Source: Spirosoma arboris (lineage in GTDB: Bacteria > Bacteroidota > Bacteroidia > Cytophagales > Spirosomataceae). From it: a DNA stretch of 64,000 nucleotides. This document shows positions 40,760 to 49,883 of the stretch, piece after piece. The DNA lies in NCBI RefSeq assembly GCF_009754945.1, contig NZ_WPIN01000014.1, positions 1 to 64,000 of the forward strand. The letters run 5' to 3'. The first letter of the stretch is position 1; every line of letters starts with the position of its first letter. Both the position numbers and the translations under genes were made by a program. Below the pieces are notes generated by a model. The model was not told where the DNA came from. It worked only from the letters and a program-made list of their open reading frames with translations, and searched no databases.

Positions 40760-41719
40760 ATGTTAACAGAAGAATTATACAATGAAATCCCGTCATTAGA
40801 CCTGGCGGATTTCACCTCAGGCGATCCTGACCGCAAAGCCAAATTCGTGCAGGATTTAGGCCGGGCGTTTAATCAGATTGGATTTGTGGCCATTCGTAAC
40901 CACGGCCTGACCGATGAATTGACTAAAAAATTATACGATTCAGCAAAGGAGTTTTTCTCTGCACCCGATAATGTTAAGCAGAAATATGAGCACCCTGAAC
41001 TGAATGGCCAGCGCGGCTATATTGGCAAAGGGAAAGAAACAGCTAAAGGCTTTAAAATAGCTGATTTAAAGGAATTTTATCATATTGGTCAGCCCGAGCC
41101 AGAAGGCGATATGCCCGGCAATGTGATTCCTGAAGAATACCCCGAATTTGGTGAAGCAACCCTAACGGCCTATCGGACTCTCGAAAATGCAGGCAAGCAA
41201 TTACTACGTGCTATTGCCCTGTACCTGGAGTTGCCTGAAACCTATTTTGACGACAAAGTGCGGAATGGCGACAGTATCCTCCGAGCCTTGCATTACTTCC
41301 CACTCGATCCCAATACCACGCCTGATGGCGCTGTACGAGCCGCTGCCCACGGCGACATTAACCTGATTACCTTGCTCATGGGTGCTTCGGCTGACGGCCT
41401 CGAAGTGTTGCGTCGCGATGGCAAATGGATTGGCATTACGGCCCTGCCCGATCAGGTTGTGGTCAATGTAGGCGATATGCTTGATCGACTTACGAATCAT
41501 AAACTGAAATCGACAATTCATCAGGTCGTAAATCCGCCCCGCGAGAAAATGAATCAGTCGCGGTACTCGATTCCGTTTTTCATGCACCCGCGCGCCGATA
41601 TGAACCTTACCAGTCTGGAAAGTTGCATTGACGCCCAGCATCCCAAACTGTATGTTGACATGACGGCGGGTGAATTTTTGGACGAGCGGTTGATGGAATT
41701 AGGGTTGAAAAAGAAATAA
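40760..41719 (+). CDS. Isopenicillin-N-synthase-like 2OG-Fe(II) oxygenase
   Basis: A 319-residue non-heme iron oxygenase. The N-terminal DIOX_N part shows FVAIRNHGLTDELTKKLYDS and a FF-x-x-P motif (EFFSAPDNVKQKY). The double-stranded beta-helix has AAHGDINLITLLMG (H-x-D iron ligands), the distal His in HKLKSTIHQVVNP and the 2OG-binding RYSIPFFMHP (R-x-S). Substrate and product are unknown; the family includes hydroxylases and ring-forming enzymes. The start ATG at 40760 fits the family. It stands between two long inverted repeats. Confidence 0.92.
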   Translation: MLTEELYNEIPSLDLADFTSGDPDRKAKFVQDLGRAFNQIGFVAIRNHGLTDELTKKLYDSAKEFFSAPDNVKQKYEHPELNGQRGYIGKGKETAKGFKIADLKEFYHIGQPEPEGDMPGNVIPEEYPEFGEATLTAYRTLENAGKQLLRAIALYLELPETYFDDKVRNGDSILRALHYFPLDPNTTPDGAVRAAAHGDINLITLLMGASADGLEVLRRDGKWIGITALPDQVVVNVGDMLDRLTNHKLKSTIHQVVNPPREKMNQSRYSIPFFMHPRADMNLTSLESCIDAQHPKLYVDMTAGEFLDERLMELGLKKK

Positions 41720-41725
41720 TTAGTC

Positions 41726-41793
41726 AATAGTCAGGTTTTGTCAAGAATTGCCCGATAATCGGTTTAAAACGACTCTTGCCAATCCTGACTATT
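41726..41793. repeat. Imperfect inverted repeat, family D
   Basis: AATAGTCAGG (41726-41735) pairs with CCTGACTATT (41784-41793), and the inner TTTTGTCAAGA/TCTTGCCAAT parts pair with mismatches. The TTGACAAATTTTGACC just right of it resembles the hairpin at 22.55 kb. It lies between the oxygenase and chromate-transporter genes, both rightward. Confidence 0.65.
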
Positions 41794-41830
41794 CTTGACA
41801 AATTTTGACCACTCTCCTGACCCGCTAATC

Positions 41831-43033
41831 ATGTTGCCCTACCTAACCGCTACCAAACCCGTACGCCGAATCCGTTACTTCATCTTTCTGAAAGATGTGC
41901 TGATTCTTGCGCTCACGACGTTTGGCGGGCCTCAGGTACATCTGGCCATGTTCTATGACCGATTGGTGCATAAAAGGCGGTATTTGACCGAAGAAGAATT
42001 GCTGGAATTAAATGCACTGGGTCAGGTATTGCCGGGGCCAACGTCAACGCAGACGATTACGGCCTTAGGCTTTAAAATTGGTGGGCCAAACTTAGCGTAC
42101 CTAACCGTTATCATTTGGATTTTGCCCGCTGTATTAATCATGACGGCGGCTGGAATCGGTATCTTTTATCTGGAACGGCACAATCTTTCGCTCCAGTTTG
42201 CCCGTTTCATTCAACCAATGGCCGTTGGCTTCATGGTGGTAGCTGGGTACCGAATTGGGCAAAAAGTTATTCATGATAAAATAAGCCTTGCCCTTGCGCT
42301 CATAGCGGCTTTAGCTGGCTATCTATTTCGCTCGCCCGTTATGACGCCCATCGTTATCACTATTGGTGGGCTCACTACAGCGCTGGCTTATCAGAAACAA
42401 GAGCGGATGGAAAAAAAGCCCCTGCGCGTGCAGTGGGATAATTTTTTTCTATGGTTGGGCGTCTTTATCCTGGCTGCCGGATTGGGGGCTGTTACACATT
42501 CGCTTCCCGTACGGTTGTTCGAAAACTTTTATCGGAACGGTAGTTTCGTCTTTGGTGGGGGACAGGTGTTAACCCCCATGCTGTACAATGAGTTTGTAGC
42601 CTTTAAGCATTACCTGACCCGAGAAGAATTCCTGTCGGGGCTTGGGCTGGTGCAGGCGGTACCAGGACCAGTGTTTTCGTTTGCGTCATACATTGGTGCG
42701 TTGTCCATGCGTGACGCTGGTTTTCATGGCCAACTATGGGGCAGCCTTGTGTCGACGGTCGGGATTTTTCTGCCCGGCACGTTTTTGATCTTCTTTGTCT
42801 ACCGTTTCTGGGAACAACTTAAACGGTATCGTGTGGTGCGGGCGTCGTTGGGAGGTATCAATGCAGCCAGCACGGGATTAACAGCAGCAGCAGCCATCGC
42901 CCTTTTTGAGCCTATGGCTCCGTACTGGCCTTCAGTCGTTGTTGTATTGGTTACAATCTGCTTGTTACTCTATACGAGAATTCCACCCTATGCACTGATT
43001 TTAGGCGGTCTGCTGGCAGGTATAATTTTGTAG
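41831..43033 (+). CDS. chrA: Chromate transporter (ChrA family)
   Basis: A 400-residue inner-membrane protein built from two homologous CHR domains. The first shows FLKDVLILALTTFGGPQVHLAMFYDRLV and the LGQVLPGPTSTQTITALGFKIGG signature; the second shows GSFVFGGGQVLTPMLYNE and LGLVQAVPGPVFSFASYIGAL. Around ten to twelve membrane helices are predicted. The family exports chromate or sulfate-like oxyanions, and many members have no proven substrate. Length is normal for the two-domain form. The ATG at 41831 is chosen, because the upstream TTG at 41795 lies in the preceding repeat. Confidence 0.94.
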   Translation: MLPYLTATKPVRRIRYFIFLKDVLILALTTFGGPQVHLAMFYDRLVHKRRYLTEEELLELNALGQVLPGPTSTQTITALGFKIGGPNLAYLTVIIWILPAVLIMTAAGIGIFYLERHNLSLQFARFIQPMAVGFMVVAGYRIGQKVIHDKISLALALIAALAGYLFRSPVMTPIVITIGGLTTALAYQKQERMEKKPLRVQWDNFFLWLGVFILAAGLGAVTHSLPVRLFENFYRNGSFVFGGGQVLTPMLYNEFVAFKHYLTREEFLSGLGLVQAVPGPVFSFASYIGALSMRDAGFHGQLWGSLVSTVGIFLPGTFLIFFVYRFWEQLKRYRVVRASLGGINAASTGLTAAAAIALFEPMAPYWPSVVVVLVTICLLLYTRIPPYALILGGLLAGIIL

Positions 43034-43254
43034 GAAAAGCAAACTGGCGCGTTAGACCTTCTTCATTTTAACACATCAGCCAGTTCGAATCTGCCTGAAT
43101 AAGTAGAAAAAGCCTACTATATTCGGTAGAATCGGGTACAAACGGCAGAAAAATCTGAAAAATCTGGCTTTTGCCTATAAGGCTACCTCTTATTATTGAG
43201 AGAAAAACGCGTAGTTTTACCCTATAGCGTTCATCCTCATATACATACCTCGTC

Positions 43255-44571
43255 ATGTCTACTCGTAGAACCTTCTTTCGCCAGACTGCAGCCGCAGCGA
43301 CTGGTGCGCTGACTCTCCCTCAGTTTTTACCCGAAACGTTTGCCAGTCCCATTCCTACTGCCGATGCCGGGTTGAAATCGGCTGCTCAGTGGGCGCAGGA
43401 CGAAGACTTCTGGTCGTGGGTAAAATCAGAATATACGGTATCGCCAACGTTGCTCAATCTCAACAATGGGGGCGTTTGTCCGCAGCCGAAAGTAGTGCAG
43501 GATGCGCACATTCGTTTCTACCAGTATTGTAACGAAGCGCCATCGTATTACATGTGGCGTATTCTCGACCAGGGCCGCGAATCTTTGCGCGAGAAACTGG
43601 CTGATTTAGGTGGCTGTTCGCCCGAAGAAATTGCCATCAATCGAAACGCTACCGAAGGATTGAACACGGTTATTTTCGGCCTGAATTTAAAGCCGGGCGA
43701 TGAGGTTGTTTTGACCAAACAGGATTACCCGAATATGCTGAACGCGTGGAAACAGCGGGAAAAGCGCGACGGTATCAAACTGGTTTATCTGGATTTGAAC
43801 TTACCCAGCGAGGACGAAAATTACCTTACTGAACAATACGTAAAAGCATTTACCCCCAGAACGAAAGTTGTCCATGTTACCCACATGATCAACTGGATAG
43901 GGCAAGTGATGCCCGTTCGGAAAATAGCCGATGAAGCCCACAAACGAGGCATTGAGGTAATTGCCGATGGTGCGCACTCATTTGCCCTTTTCGATTTCAA
44001 AATCCCCGACCTCGGCGCCGATTATTACGCCACCAGTCTGCATAAGTGGCTTTGCGCGCCTTTCGGAAGTGGTATGCTGTATATCAAGCAAAACAAGATT
44101 CGTAATATCTGGGCATTGCTCTCCAATAATGAACCCGACGGGCCAGACATTCGTAAATTCGAGAGTCTGGGTACGCGCTCGTTTGCATCTGAAATGGCCA
44201 TCGGTACCGCCGTTGATTTTCATAACAGCATTGGGTCGGCGAGGAAGTTTGCTCGGGCACACTACCTGAAAAATTACTGGATGGAACGCGTTAAAGACTT
44301 GCCGGGCGTGAAGATCCATACGTCGCTCAAACCCGAATTTGCCGGTGCTGTTGGCCTGTTTTCCATCGACGGTATGAAGACCAGCGAAGTGGACGGACAG
44401 TTGCTGAATAAGTATAAAATTCATACGACGGGGATTGACTGGGAAAACATTCACGGTGTTCGTGTGACACCCCACGTGTATCATTCACCCAAAGACCTCG
44501 ACCGACTGGTGGTGGCAATCACACAGATGTCGGAGAAACAGGCGCTGGCCAGCAAGCAGAAGAAGAGTTAA
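43255..44571 (+). CDS. Exported class V aminotransferase (isopenicillin-N-epimerase-like)
   Basis: A 438-residue PLP enzyme with a Tat-type signal (STRRTFFRQTAAAATGALTL). The catalytic Lys264 sits in ATSLHKWLCAPFGSGMLY. Other marks are the NATEGLNTVIFGL PLP-phosphate region, DGAHSFALFDF with the Asp that contacts the pyridine nitrogen, and LNNGGVCPQP near the start. Members include isopenicillin N epimerase and cysteine desulfurases; no Cys at the desulfurase position is obvious. Export of a PLP enzyme through Tat is consistent with the need to fold before transport. No close operon partner; the Gfo/Idh gene follows after 120 bases. Confidence 0.9.
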   Translation: MSTRRTFFRQTAAAATGALTLPQFLPETFASPIPTADAGLKSAAQWAQDEDFWSWVKSEYTVSPTLLNLNNGGVCPQPKVVQDAHIRFYQYCNEAPSYYMWRILDQGRESLREKLADLGGCSPEEIAINRNATEGLNTVIFGLNLKPGDEVVLTKQDYPNMLNAWKQREKRDGIKLVYLDLNLPSEDENYLTEQYVKAFTPRTKVVHVTHMINWIGQVMPVRKIADEAHKRGIEVIADGAHSFALFDFKIPDLGADYYATSLHKWLCAPFGSGMLYIKQNKIRNIWALLSNNEPDGPDIRKFESLGTRSFASEMAIGTAVDFHNSIGSARKFARAHYLKNYWMERVKDLPGVKIHTSLKPEFAGAVGLFSIDGMKTSEVDGQLLNKYKIHTTGIDWENIHGVRVTPHVYHSPKDLDRLVVAITQMSEKQALASKQKKS

Positions 44572-44691
44572 TTTATCGTTTATAATACCTAGCAGATTTG
44601 CGCAGCAGATGAATAGATTCTGCGCGAATCTGCTTTTATTTTTGAGCGTATCCGAGAAACCAATCAAGCTAGTAACGCTCATCTTTAAACT

Positions 44692-45672
44692 ATGGATCAA
44701 TTGAAATGGGGTATTATTGGTTGCGGAGATGTAACCGAAGTGAAAAGCGGCCCGGCTTTTAATAAAGTGCCTAATTCGAGTTTGGTGGCAGTGATGCGCA
44801 GAGATGCCGAAAAAGCCGCCGATTATGCCAAACGCCACAATGTACCTACCTGGTATGATGATGCCGATGCCCTAATTAACGACCCCAATGTCAATGCGAT
44901 ATATGTGGCAACACCGCCAGATACGCATGCCGAGTACGCCATTCGAGCGATGCGGGCCGGAAAGCCAGTTTACGTCGAAAAGCCGATGGCCAGAAATGCG
45001 GCCGAATGCGAAGCTATGAATCAGGTGAGCCGGGAAACGGGTGTGCCTCTGTTAGTGGCATTTTATCGTCGGTCGCTTCCATATTTTCTGAAGATTAAAG
45101 AGCTGGTCGACGAGAAAGTAATTGGTGACATTCGGTACGTTCGGGTTCTATTGAATTGGCAACCGTACGCCGAAGAAGTAGGGGAGAACCCAAAACCAAG
45201 ATGGCGGGTTGACCCTGAAATTTCGGGCGGTGGCCATTTTCATGACCTTGCATCTCACCAATTCGATTTTCTGGAATACGTCTTTGGTCCAATCAAAACC
45301 GCTAGTGGAATCGCCAGAAACCAGGCTGGACTCTACCAGGCAGATGACGTGGTTATCGCAAACTTTGAGTTTGAATCCGGCGTATTGGGTACAGGAAACT
45401 GGTGCTGGACTGTGAATAAAGAGCAGCGAATCGAGGTGACAGAGTTTATAGGCTCTAAAGGGAAAATCTCGTTTTCTTATTTTGAGATGAACTTCATTAA
45501 GGTAGAAACTGAAGCAGGTACAGTTGACTACACCATTCCATATCCAGAGAATATACAACAGCCACTGATTGAGTCGATTGTGAGCGAGCTTCGAGGGGAA
45601 GGGAAATGCCCAAGTACGGGAGAGACAGGGGCAAGGGCAAATGCCATAATTGATCAGATTACAGCACATTGA
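44692..45672 (+). CDS. Gfo/Idh/MocA family oxidoreductase
   Basis: A 326-residue NAD(P)-dependent dehydrogenase. The Rossmann part begins KWGIIGCGDVTEVKSGPAF (G-x-G-x-x-x), followed by AIYVATPPDTHAEYAIRAM and the catalytic-lysine motif VYVEKPMARNAAE (EKP). The C-terminal GFO_IDH_MocA_C domain has RWRVDPEISGGGHFHDLASHQFDFLEYVFG, with a His-x-x-x-His-like pair. No signal peptide, so it is cytosolic, in contrast to the second Gfo/Idh protein at 57 kb. The sugar or inositol substrate is unknown. A perfect hairpin terminator follows directly. Confidence 0.93.
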   Translation: MDQLKWGIIGCGDVTEVKSGPAFNKVPNSSLVAVMRRDAEKAADYAKRHNVPTWYDDADALINDPNVNAIYVATPPDTHAEYAIRAMRAGKPVYVEKPMARNAAECEAMNQVSRETGVPLLVAFYRRSLPYFLKIKELVDEKVIGDIRYVRVLLNWQPYAEEVGENPKPRWRVDPEISGGGHFHDLASHQFDFLEYVFGPIKTASGIARNQAGLYQADDVVIANFEFESGVLGTGNWCWTVNKEQRIEVTEFIGSKGKISFSYFEMNFIKVETEAGTVDYTIPYPENIQQPLIESIVSELRGEGKCPSTGETGARANAIIDQITAH

Positions 45673-45709
45673 TACGAAGAGACCGTCGAACGGTCTCTTC
45701 GTATTTTTA
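45672..45709 (+). terminator. Rho-independent terminator
   Basis: ATACGAAGAGACCG (45672-45685) pairs with CGGTCTCTTCGTAT (45691-45704) around TCGAA, followed by TTTTT. The hairpin begins at the last base of the Gfo/Idh stop codon. Confidence 0.85.
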
Positions 45710-45712
45710 ATT

Positions 45713-45771
45713 ATTTTACATACAAATACTGAATTAATAAAACCATTTTACATACATTTGGAGAATTAATA
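45713..45771 (+). promoter_or_regulatory. Direct repeat over the padR promoter
   Basis: Two 27-bp imperfect copies start at 45713 and 45745 (spacing 32 bases), sharing ATTTTACATACA and GAATTAATA. The second copy contains TACATTTG (45753-45760), an exact TAnnTTTG -7 element, 39 bases before the padR ATG. Near-three-turn spacing would put bound dimers on the same DNA face, which suits autoregulation by PadR. Confidence 0.55.
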
Positions 45772-45798
45772 CAATCAGAAGAATAACCGACCAAGCCC

Positions 45799-46134
45799 AT
45801 GAAGGGGAGTAATCTGGGGGAATTTGAAGAACTCGTGCTGCTTACTATTGCCGCATTAGTCAACGACGCTTACAGTGTAGCCGTTTGTGATGAGCTGGAA
45901 AAACATACGGGCCGAGTCGCCAAATTGGGTGTTGTGCATGCCGTTCTGAATCGGCTGGAAGAGAAGGGCTTAGTGAAAAGCCATCTGGGTGATGCAACCA
46001 GCACGCGAGGGGGTAAACGCAAACGCTATTACGAAGTAACGCACGCGGGTAAAATTGCCTTGACAAATGCCAAAGATGTGCGGGAGTCACTCTGGCGTAT
46101 TATCCCCGGATTCAATCTGGAAGGCTCAATATGA
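45799..46134 (+). CDS. PadR-family transcriptional regulator
   Basis: A 111-residue PadR-like winged-helix protein. EFEELVLLTIAALVNDAYSVAVCDEL is the N-terminal helix pair, VVHAVLNRLEEKGLVKSHLGD the recognition helix and wing start, and GKRKRYYEVTHAGKIAL the wing and last helix. The long C-terminal dimerisation helices of classic PadR are short here, as in subfamily 2. Its stop overlaps the ATG of the permease gene (ATGA, 46131-46134), so it is cotranscribed with, and likely regulates, that transporter. Confidence 0.92.
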   Translation: MKGSNLGEFEELVLLTIAALVNDAYSVAVCDELEKHTGRVAKLGVVHAVLNRLEEKGLVKSHLGDATSTRGGKRKRYYEVTHAGKIALTNAKDVRESLWRIIPGFNLEGSI

Positions 46135-48794
46135 CACGATTTGACAGCCAAAACGATCGGTCTGGAGACCAATCCGATTTGCCTCAACCGCCCCGTTGGG
46201 CGCAGCGCCTGATTAGCTGGTATTGCCGCCCCGACTTACTGGAAGACCTGCAGGGTGATCTGAATGAATACTTTGAGCGTAATCTGAAAGCTAAAGGCGC
46301 CAAACGCGCCCGATTGATTTACTGCCTCGATGCCCTGAAGTTTTTCAGATTATACACCATCCGCAAACCCGATTTCCTAAACCTTTTTATTCACTGGATC
46401 ATGATTGGCAGCTACCTCAAAACCTCCCGGCGCAGTCTGGTGCGCAACAAATTATTTTCCTTCATTAACATTTTCGGGCTGGCCGTGAGCATGTCGGTAG
46501 GTCTGCTCGTTATTTCCCTGATCTCGGATTTTCTTTCGTACGATGATTTTCAACTGAAGAAAGATAGAACATATCGGGTCATCACTACATTTCAGAACGT
46601 AGATCAGCCTGCTGTGGAATTAGCTTCTACATCGGTAAAGGTTGGCAGGAAAATCCGGGAAACGGTAGCCGGAGTAGAAGATCTAACGATTCTTCGTAAT
46701 GGATTTTCTGGCGATGCCCATGTGGGTGAAACGGTCGTACCCTTTGGGGCTTTTTGGGCAGATAATTCATTTTTCAAGGTATTTACATTTCCCTTACTAA
46801 AAGGAGATCCGGCTACTGCTCTCAAAGAGCCGTATTCATTGGTGTTGACCGAAAAAACGGCAAAAAAACTATTCGGAGATGTTGATCCACTGGGCAAGTC
46901 AATACGATTTGATTCGCTGAATTATACGGTTACGGGTGTTGCGAAAGATGTTCCCAAGCTATCACACGTACGGTTTGACGCACTGGTTTCGTTTGCTACG
47001 GCCGATGCGTTGTTAGCCAAAGCAGATCCTAATTTTTACAGCTGGGAAAATGTCTGGCAGAATTATGTCTATATGGTGCTGCCAGAGAATAGTGATCCTG
47101 AATCGGTACAAGCTATCCTTGATAAACTGAATACGAAGGAAAACGCTGCCATAAAGAATAAAAAGTTTACCGTTGCGCTCCAACCATTAAATAAAGTCGT
47201 ATTAAGCAAGCGACTAGATAACTCGATTGGCCCCACCATGATGCCTATTGTCATATGGATTTTAGGGGGCCTGGCTTTCGTAATTATTCTCTCTGCCTGC
47301 TTTAATTACACCAATCTCTCCATTGCCCGTTCGCTTAGACGATCTCGGGAAGTAGGCATTCGTAAAATTATCGGTGCTATGAAAAGTCATGTACTAGGAC
47401 AGTTCATGGCCGAATCGGTAATCATTGCCCTGTTGGCTCTGGTGTTTTCTTTTGGTCTGTTTTTGTTCTTACGAACCCAATTCCTGGCGCTCGATCCACA
47501 TATCGGTGATCTGGTCGTACTTGATTTGTCACCCCGGATCATTCTCTATTTTCTGGTCTTTGCCATAGTGGTTGGTCTGGCTGCCGGTTTTTTGCCCGCC
47601 TTATTTTTCTCCCGGATCAATGCGCTTCAGGTCATAAAAGACGTCTCAACCGTAAAGGTATTTCAGCGGGTCAGTATGCGTAAAGCATTGATTGTCATTC
47701 AGTATACATTTTCACTGATTTTTATCGCCACAACCCTGATTGGCTATAACCAATATCGTGGACTTGTCCTGTTCGATCTGGGCTTTACGACTGAAAATAT
47801 TTTGAACATCAGCATGCAGGGCAATAAAGGGAATGTATTAGCCAAAGAGTTATCGGAAATTCCGTCTGTTCGTGAAGTGTCTCAATCGCTGATGATTACA
47901 AGCTTGGGAAGTATTCATGGGACAACTATGAAATATACTGATCCCCGAGATTCGGCAATGGTGTGGCTCAATTTGGTTGATGAGCATTATTTGCCTGTGC
48001 ATAACCATAAACTGGTCGCTGGCAAAAACTTTACCTTACGTCCGAAGAAAGGAGAAGAAAGTGAAATCATCGTGAATGAACAGGTGCTGAAACGGTTCAA
48101 CATTGCCAAAAGAGATCCTGAAAAAGCACTGGGCAAAGTAGTGACCGTCGATGGAAATAAACTCACCATCGTAGGCGTACTAAAGGACTTTCATTATGGA
48201 ACAATGGAAAAGAAGATTGAACCCGTTATGTTCCGCTACTCGTCCGACGAGCCCTGGGGTTATCTGAATGTCAAGATTGCTCCCACCGATCTGCCTGCCA
48301 CAATGGCGAGTATCGACAATGTCTGGCGGAAGATTGATAAGATTCATCCGCTGGAGGCCAAATTTTACGATGATCAGATTGAACTGGCCTATAGTCAATT
48401 CTCGGTCATGGTGAAGGTGATTGGCTTCATTGCTTTCCTGGCCATCTGCATTGCCTCCCTGGGCTTGTTTGGCATGGTTGTATTCACGACCGAAACTCGC
48501 TTAAAAGAAATTAGCATCCGTAAAGTACTGGGCGCAACCGAAGGCGGATTGGTTTTTTTACTGAGCAAAGGATTTTTGGGACTGCTGCTTATCGCTAGCT
48601 TAGTTGCTCTTCCGGCCACCTATTTCTTTTTCGACAAAGTCGTTCTAACCAATTTTGCCTACCACCAACCCATCGGCCTGAGTGAATTACTGATCGGAGT
48701 AGTGATGGTTATGGTACTGGCCTTTTTACTGATTGGCTCCCAAACCTTAAAAGCCGCCCGGAAGAACCCTGCCAACGTGTTGAAGAGTGAGTAG
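46131..48794 (+). CDS. FtsX-type ABC transporter permease with N-terminal prefix domain
   Basis: An 887-residue membrane protein. Residues about 1-90 form the permease-prefix domain typical of Bacteroidota (PPRWAQRLISWYCRPDLLEDLQGDLNEY). A first FtsX-like unit follows, with a large MacB-type periplasmic domain between the first helix (FSFINIFGLAVSMSVGLLVI) and the later helix bundle (MMPIVIWILGGLAFVIILS). A second copy of this layout fills the C-terminal half (VIGFIAFLAICIASLGLFGMVVF). No ATPase domain is present, and no ATPase gene is in the operon. Such permeases are often paired with PadR regulators and serve in efflux or stress signalling. Translation is coupled to padR. Confidence 0.92.
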   Translation: MTRFDSQNDRSGDQSDLPQPPRWAQRLISWYCRPDLLEDLQGDLNEYFERNLKAKGAKRARLIYCLDALKFFRLYTIRKPDFLNLFIHWIMIGSYLKTSRRSLVRNKLFSFINIFGLAVSMSVGLLVISLISDFLSYDDFQLKKDRTYRVITTFQNVDQPAVELASTSVKVGRKIRETVAGVEDLTILRNGFSGDAHVGETVVPFGAFWADNSFFKVFTFPLLKGDPATALKEPYSLVLTEKTAKKLFGDVDPLGKSIRFDSLNYTVTGVAKDVPKLSHVRFDALVSFATADALLAKADPNFYSWENVWQNYVYMVLPENSDPESVQAILDKLNTKENAAIKNKKFTVALQPLNKVVLSKRLDNSIGPTMMPIVIWILGGLAFVIILSACFNYTNLSIARSLRRSREVGIRKIIGAMKSHVLGQFMAESVIIALLALVFSFGLFLFLRTQFLALDPHIGDLVVLDLSPRIILYFLVFAIVVGLAAGFLPALFFSRINALQVIKDVSTVKVFQRVSMRKALIVIQYTFSLIFIATTLIGYNQYRGLVLFDLGFTTENILNISMQGNKGNVLAKELSEIPSVREVSQSLMITSLGSIHGTTMKYTDPRDSAMVWLNLVDEHYLPVHNHKLVAGKNFTLRPKKGEESEIIVNEQVLKRFNIAKRDPEKALGKVVTVDGNKLTIVGVLKDFHYGTMEKKIEPVMFRYSSDEPWGYLNVKIAPTDLPATMASIDNVWRKIDKIHPLEAKFYDDQIELAYSQFSVMVKVIGFIAFLAICIASLGLFGMVVFTTETRLKEISIRKVLGATEGGLVFLLSKGFLGLLLIASLVALPATYFFFDKVVLTNFAYHQPIGLSELLIGVVMVMVLAFLLIGSQTLKAARKNPANVLKSE

Positions 48795-48818
48795 AGACGC
48801 AAACCATTGCGTCTCTAC
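48791..48818. terminator. Perfect hairpin between convergent genes (GTAGAGACGCAA type)
   Basis: GTAGAGACGCAA (48791-48802) and TTGCGTCTCTAC (48807-48818) pair perfectly with an ACCA loop. The hairpin overlaps the permease stop codon and the last coding bases of the convergent gene, so it lies inside both 3' ends. It probably serves as a bidirectional terminator or stabiliser. Confidence 0.65.
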
Positions 48819-49876
48819 GTGAGAACCGACCGATACCAAAATCCAATCGCCCCGAGCCAGCCCAACACCAACCAAGCACCCACAGGAACCCCAAACATAA
48901 TGGCCAGTAAGCCGCCGATAAACGTAGCCAGTACACCTGACAGCCAGCGTTCGGGAATTATGGTGCGACCATACGAAAGGCTATGCATAAGGAGAATACA
49001 TCCCCAACCTGTCAGCCAGAGCCATATGACGTAATCGAACCGAATTTCGGACGGGCAATTGCGTAGTAAAATCAAGAGTTCGGGAAACCAGATTAGGCCG
49101 TAGGTAAATGCGTACCGCGCGAAGCGCTGTAGCCAGGATAAGGGCAGATTTTCCAGGAAGAGTAAATACTTTTTCTCAAACTCACTGATTTGTCCGCCCA
49201 CCTGCGAATGACCTAATACGGCCAGTAACAAACCGATGAGCAGTAGGCGTTGGTCGTAATCGTCGGTAGGGTAGAGCCGGCAAACACCGGCCAATAAAAG
49301 CCCCGAAAAGGATTTCGTCAGGACGAACGAGAGGGGTTCGTGGCGTAGCCAATAAGCAGGAAAGAACAGCTCGTAAGGGAGCTGGACTGTCAGATGTGGT
49401 AACCGAAGTGAATCAGGGTTAGGGTGGCGAAGTCGATAATCGGCTGCGGTAGCCCCCATTATCAGTAAGATCAGAATAACCAGAACAATAGCACTGAGCG
49501 AATCCCATCGCTGGAAATGAATGCCTAGCTGGATCATCCAGCCTGCGTAGGCAATAATGGGTAATAACAGACCCGTTTGTATCGCCAGCCACAGCGCCCA
49601 CCGCTTTGAGGTTGGGATAAGCCAGAATGTTTGTAGAAATAAATGCTCTGGAGCTGTTAATTCCTGCCAGATAAACGCAATGGTTTTAAGGAGGTATAAA
49701 GTCCACAGAACGAATACAATAGCCAGAAAAAATGGCGACCCCAATGCTGCGGTAATCAGCGCTTTGTGTTCCGTAGCGCTCAGAAACCCAAAAGCTAGCA
49801 GGAGGATTACCAGAAAGGTACCCGCGTTTTTGGCGTAAAAGGGGCTAATGAAAATCCGATTGAGAAAGGTCAGCAT
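48815..49876 (-). CDS. Multi-pass membrane protein, probable ABC transporter permease
   Basis: A 353-residue membrane protein with about nine predicted helices: AGTFLVILLLAFGFLSA, SPFFLAIVFVLWTLYLL, WALWLAIQTGLLLPIIAYAG and LSAIVLVILILLIMGATA, then a helix bundle at 190-350. I recognise no conserved family motif. Its position 7 bases after an ABC ATPase gene without its own permease makes it the likely membrane partner, perhaps an ABC-2-type exporter half. The frame continues to 49912 but overlaps the ATPase gene, so the ATG at 49876 (MLTFLNRIFISPFY) is preferred. Confidence 0.75.
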   Translation of the reverse strand: MLTFLNRIFISPFYAKNAGTFLVILLLAFGFLSATEHKALITAALGSPFFLAIVFVLWTLYLLKTIAFIWQELTAPEHLFLQTFWLIPTSKRWALWLAIQTGLLLPIIAYAGWMIQLGIHFQRWDSLSAIVLVILILLIMGATAADYRLRHPNPDSLRLPHLTVQLPYELFFPAYWLRHEPLSFVLTKSFSGLLLAGVCRLYPTDDYDQRLLLIGLLLAVLGHSQVGGQISEFEKKYLLFLENLPLSWLQRFARYAFTYGLIWFPELLILLRNCPSEIRFDYVIWLWLTGWGCILLMHSLSYGRTIIPERWLSGVLATFIGGLLAIMFGVPVGAWLVLGWLGAIGFWYRSVLT

Positions 49877-49883
49877 GGCATGA

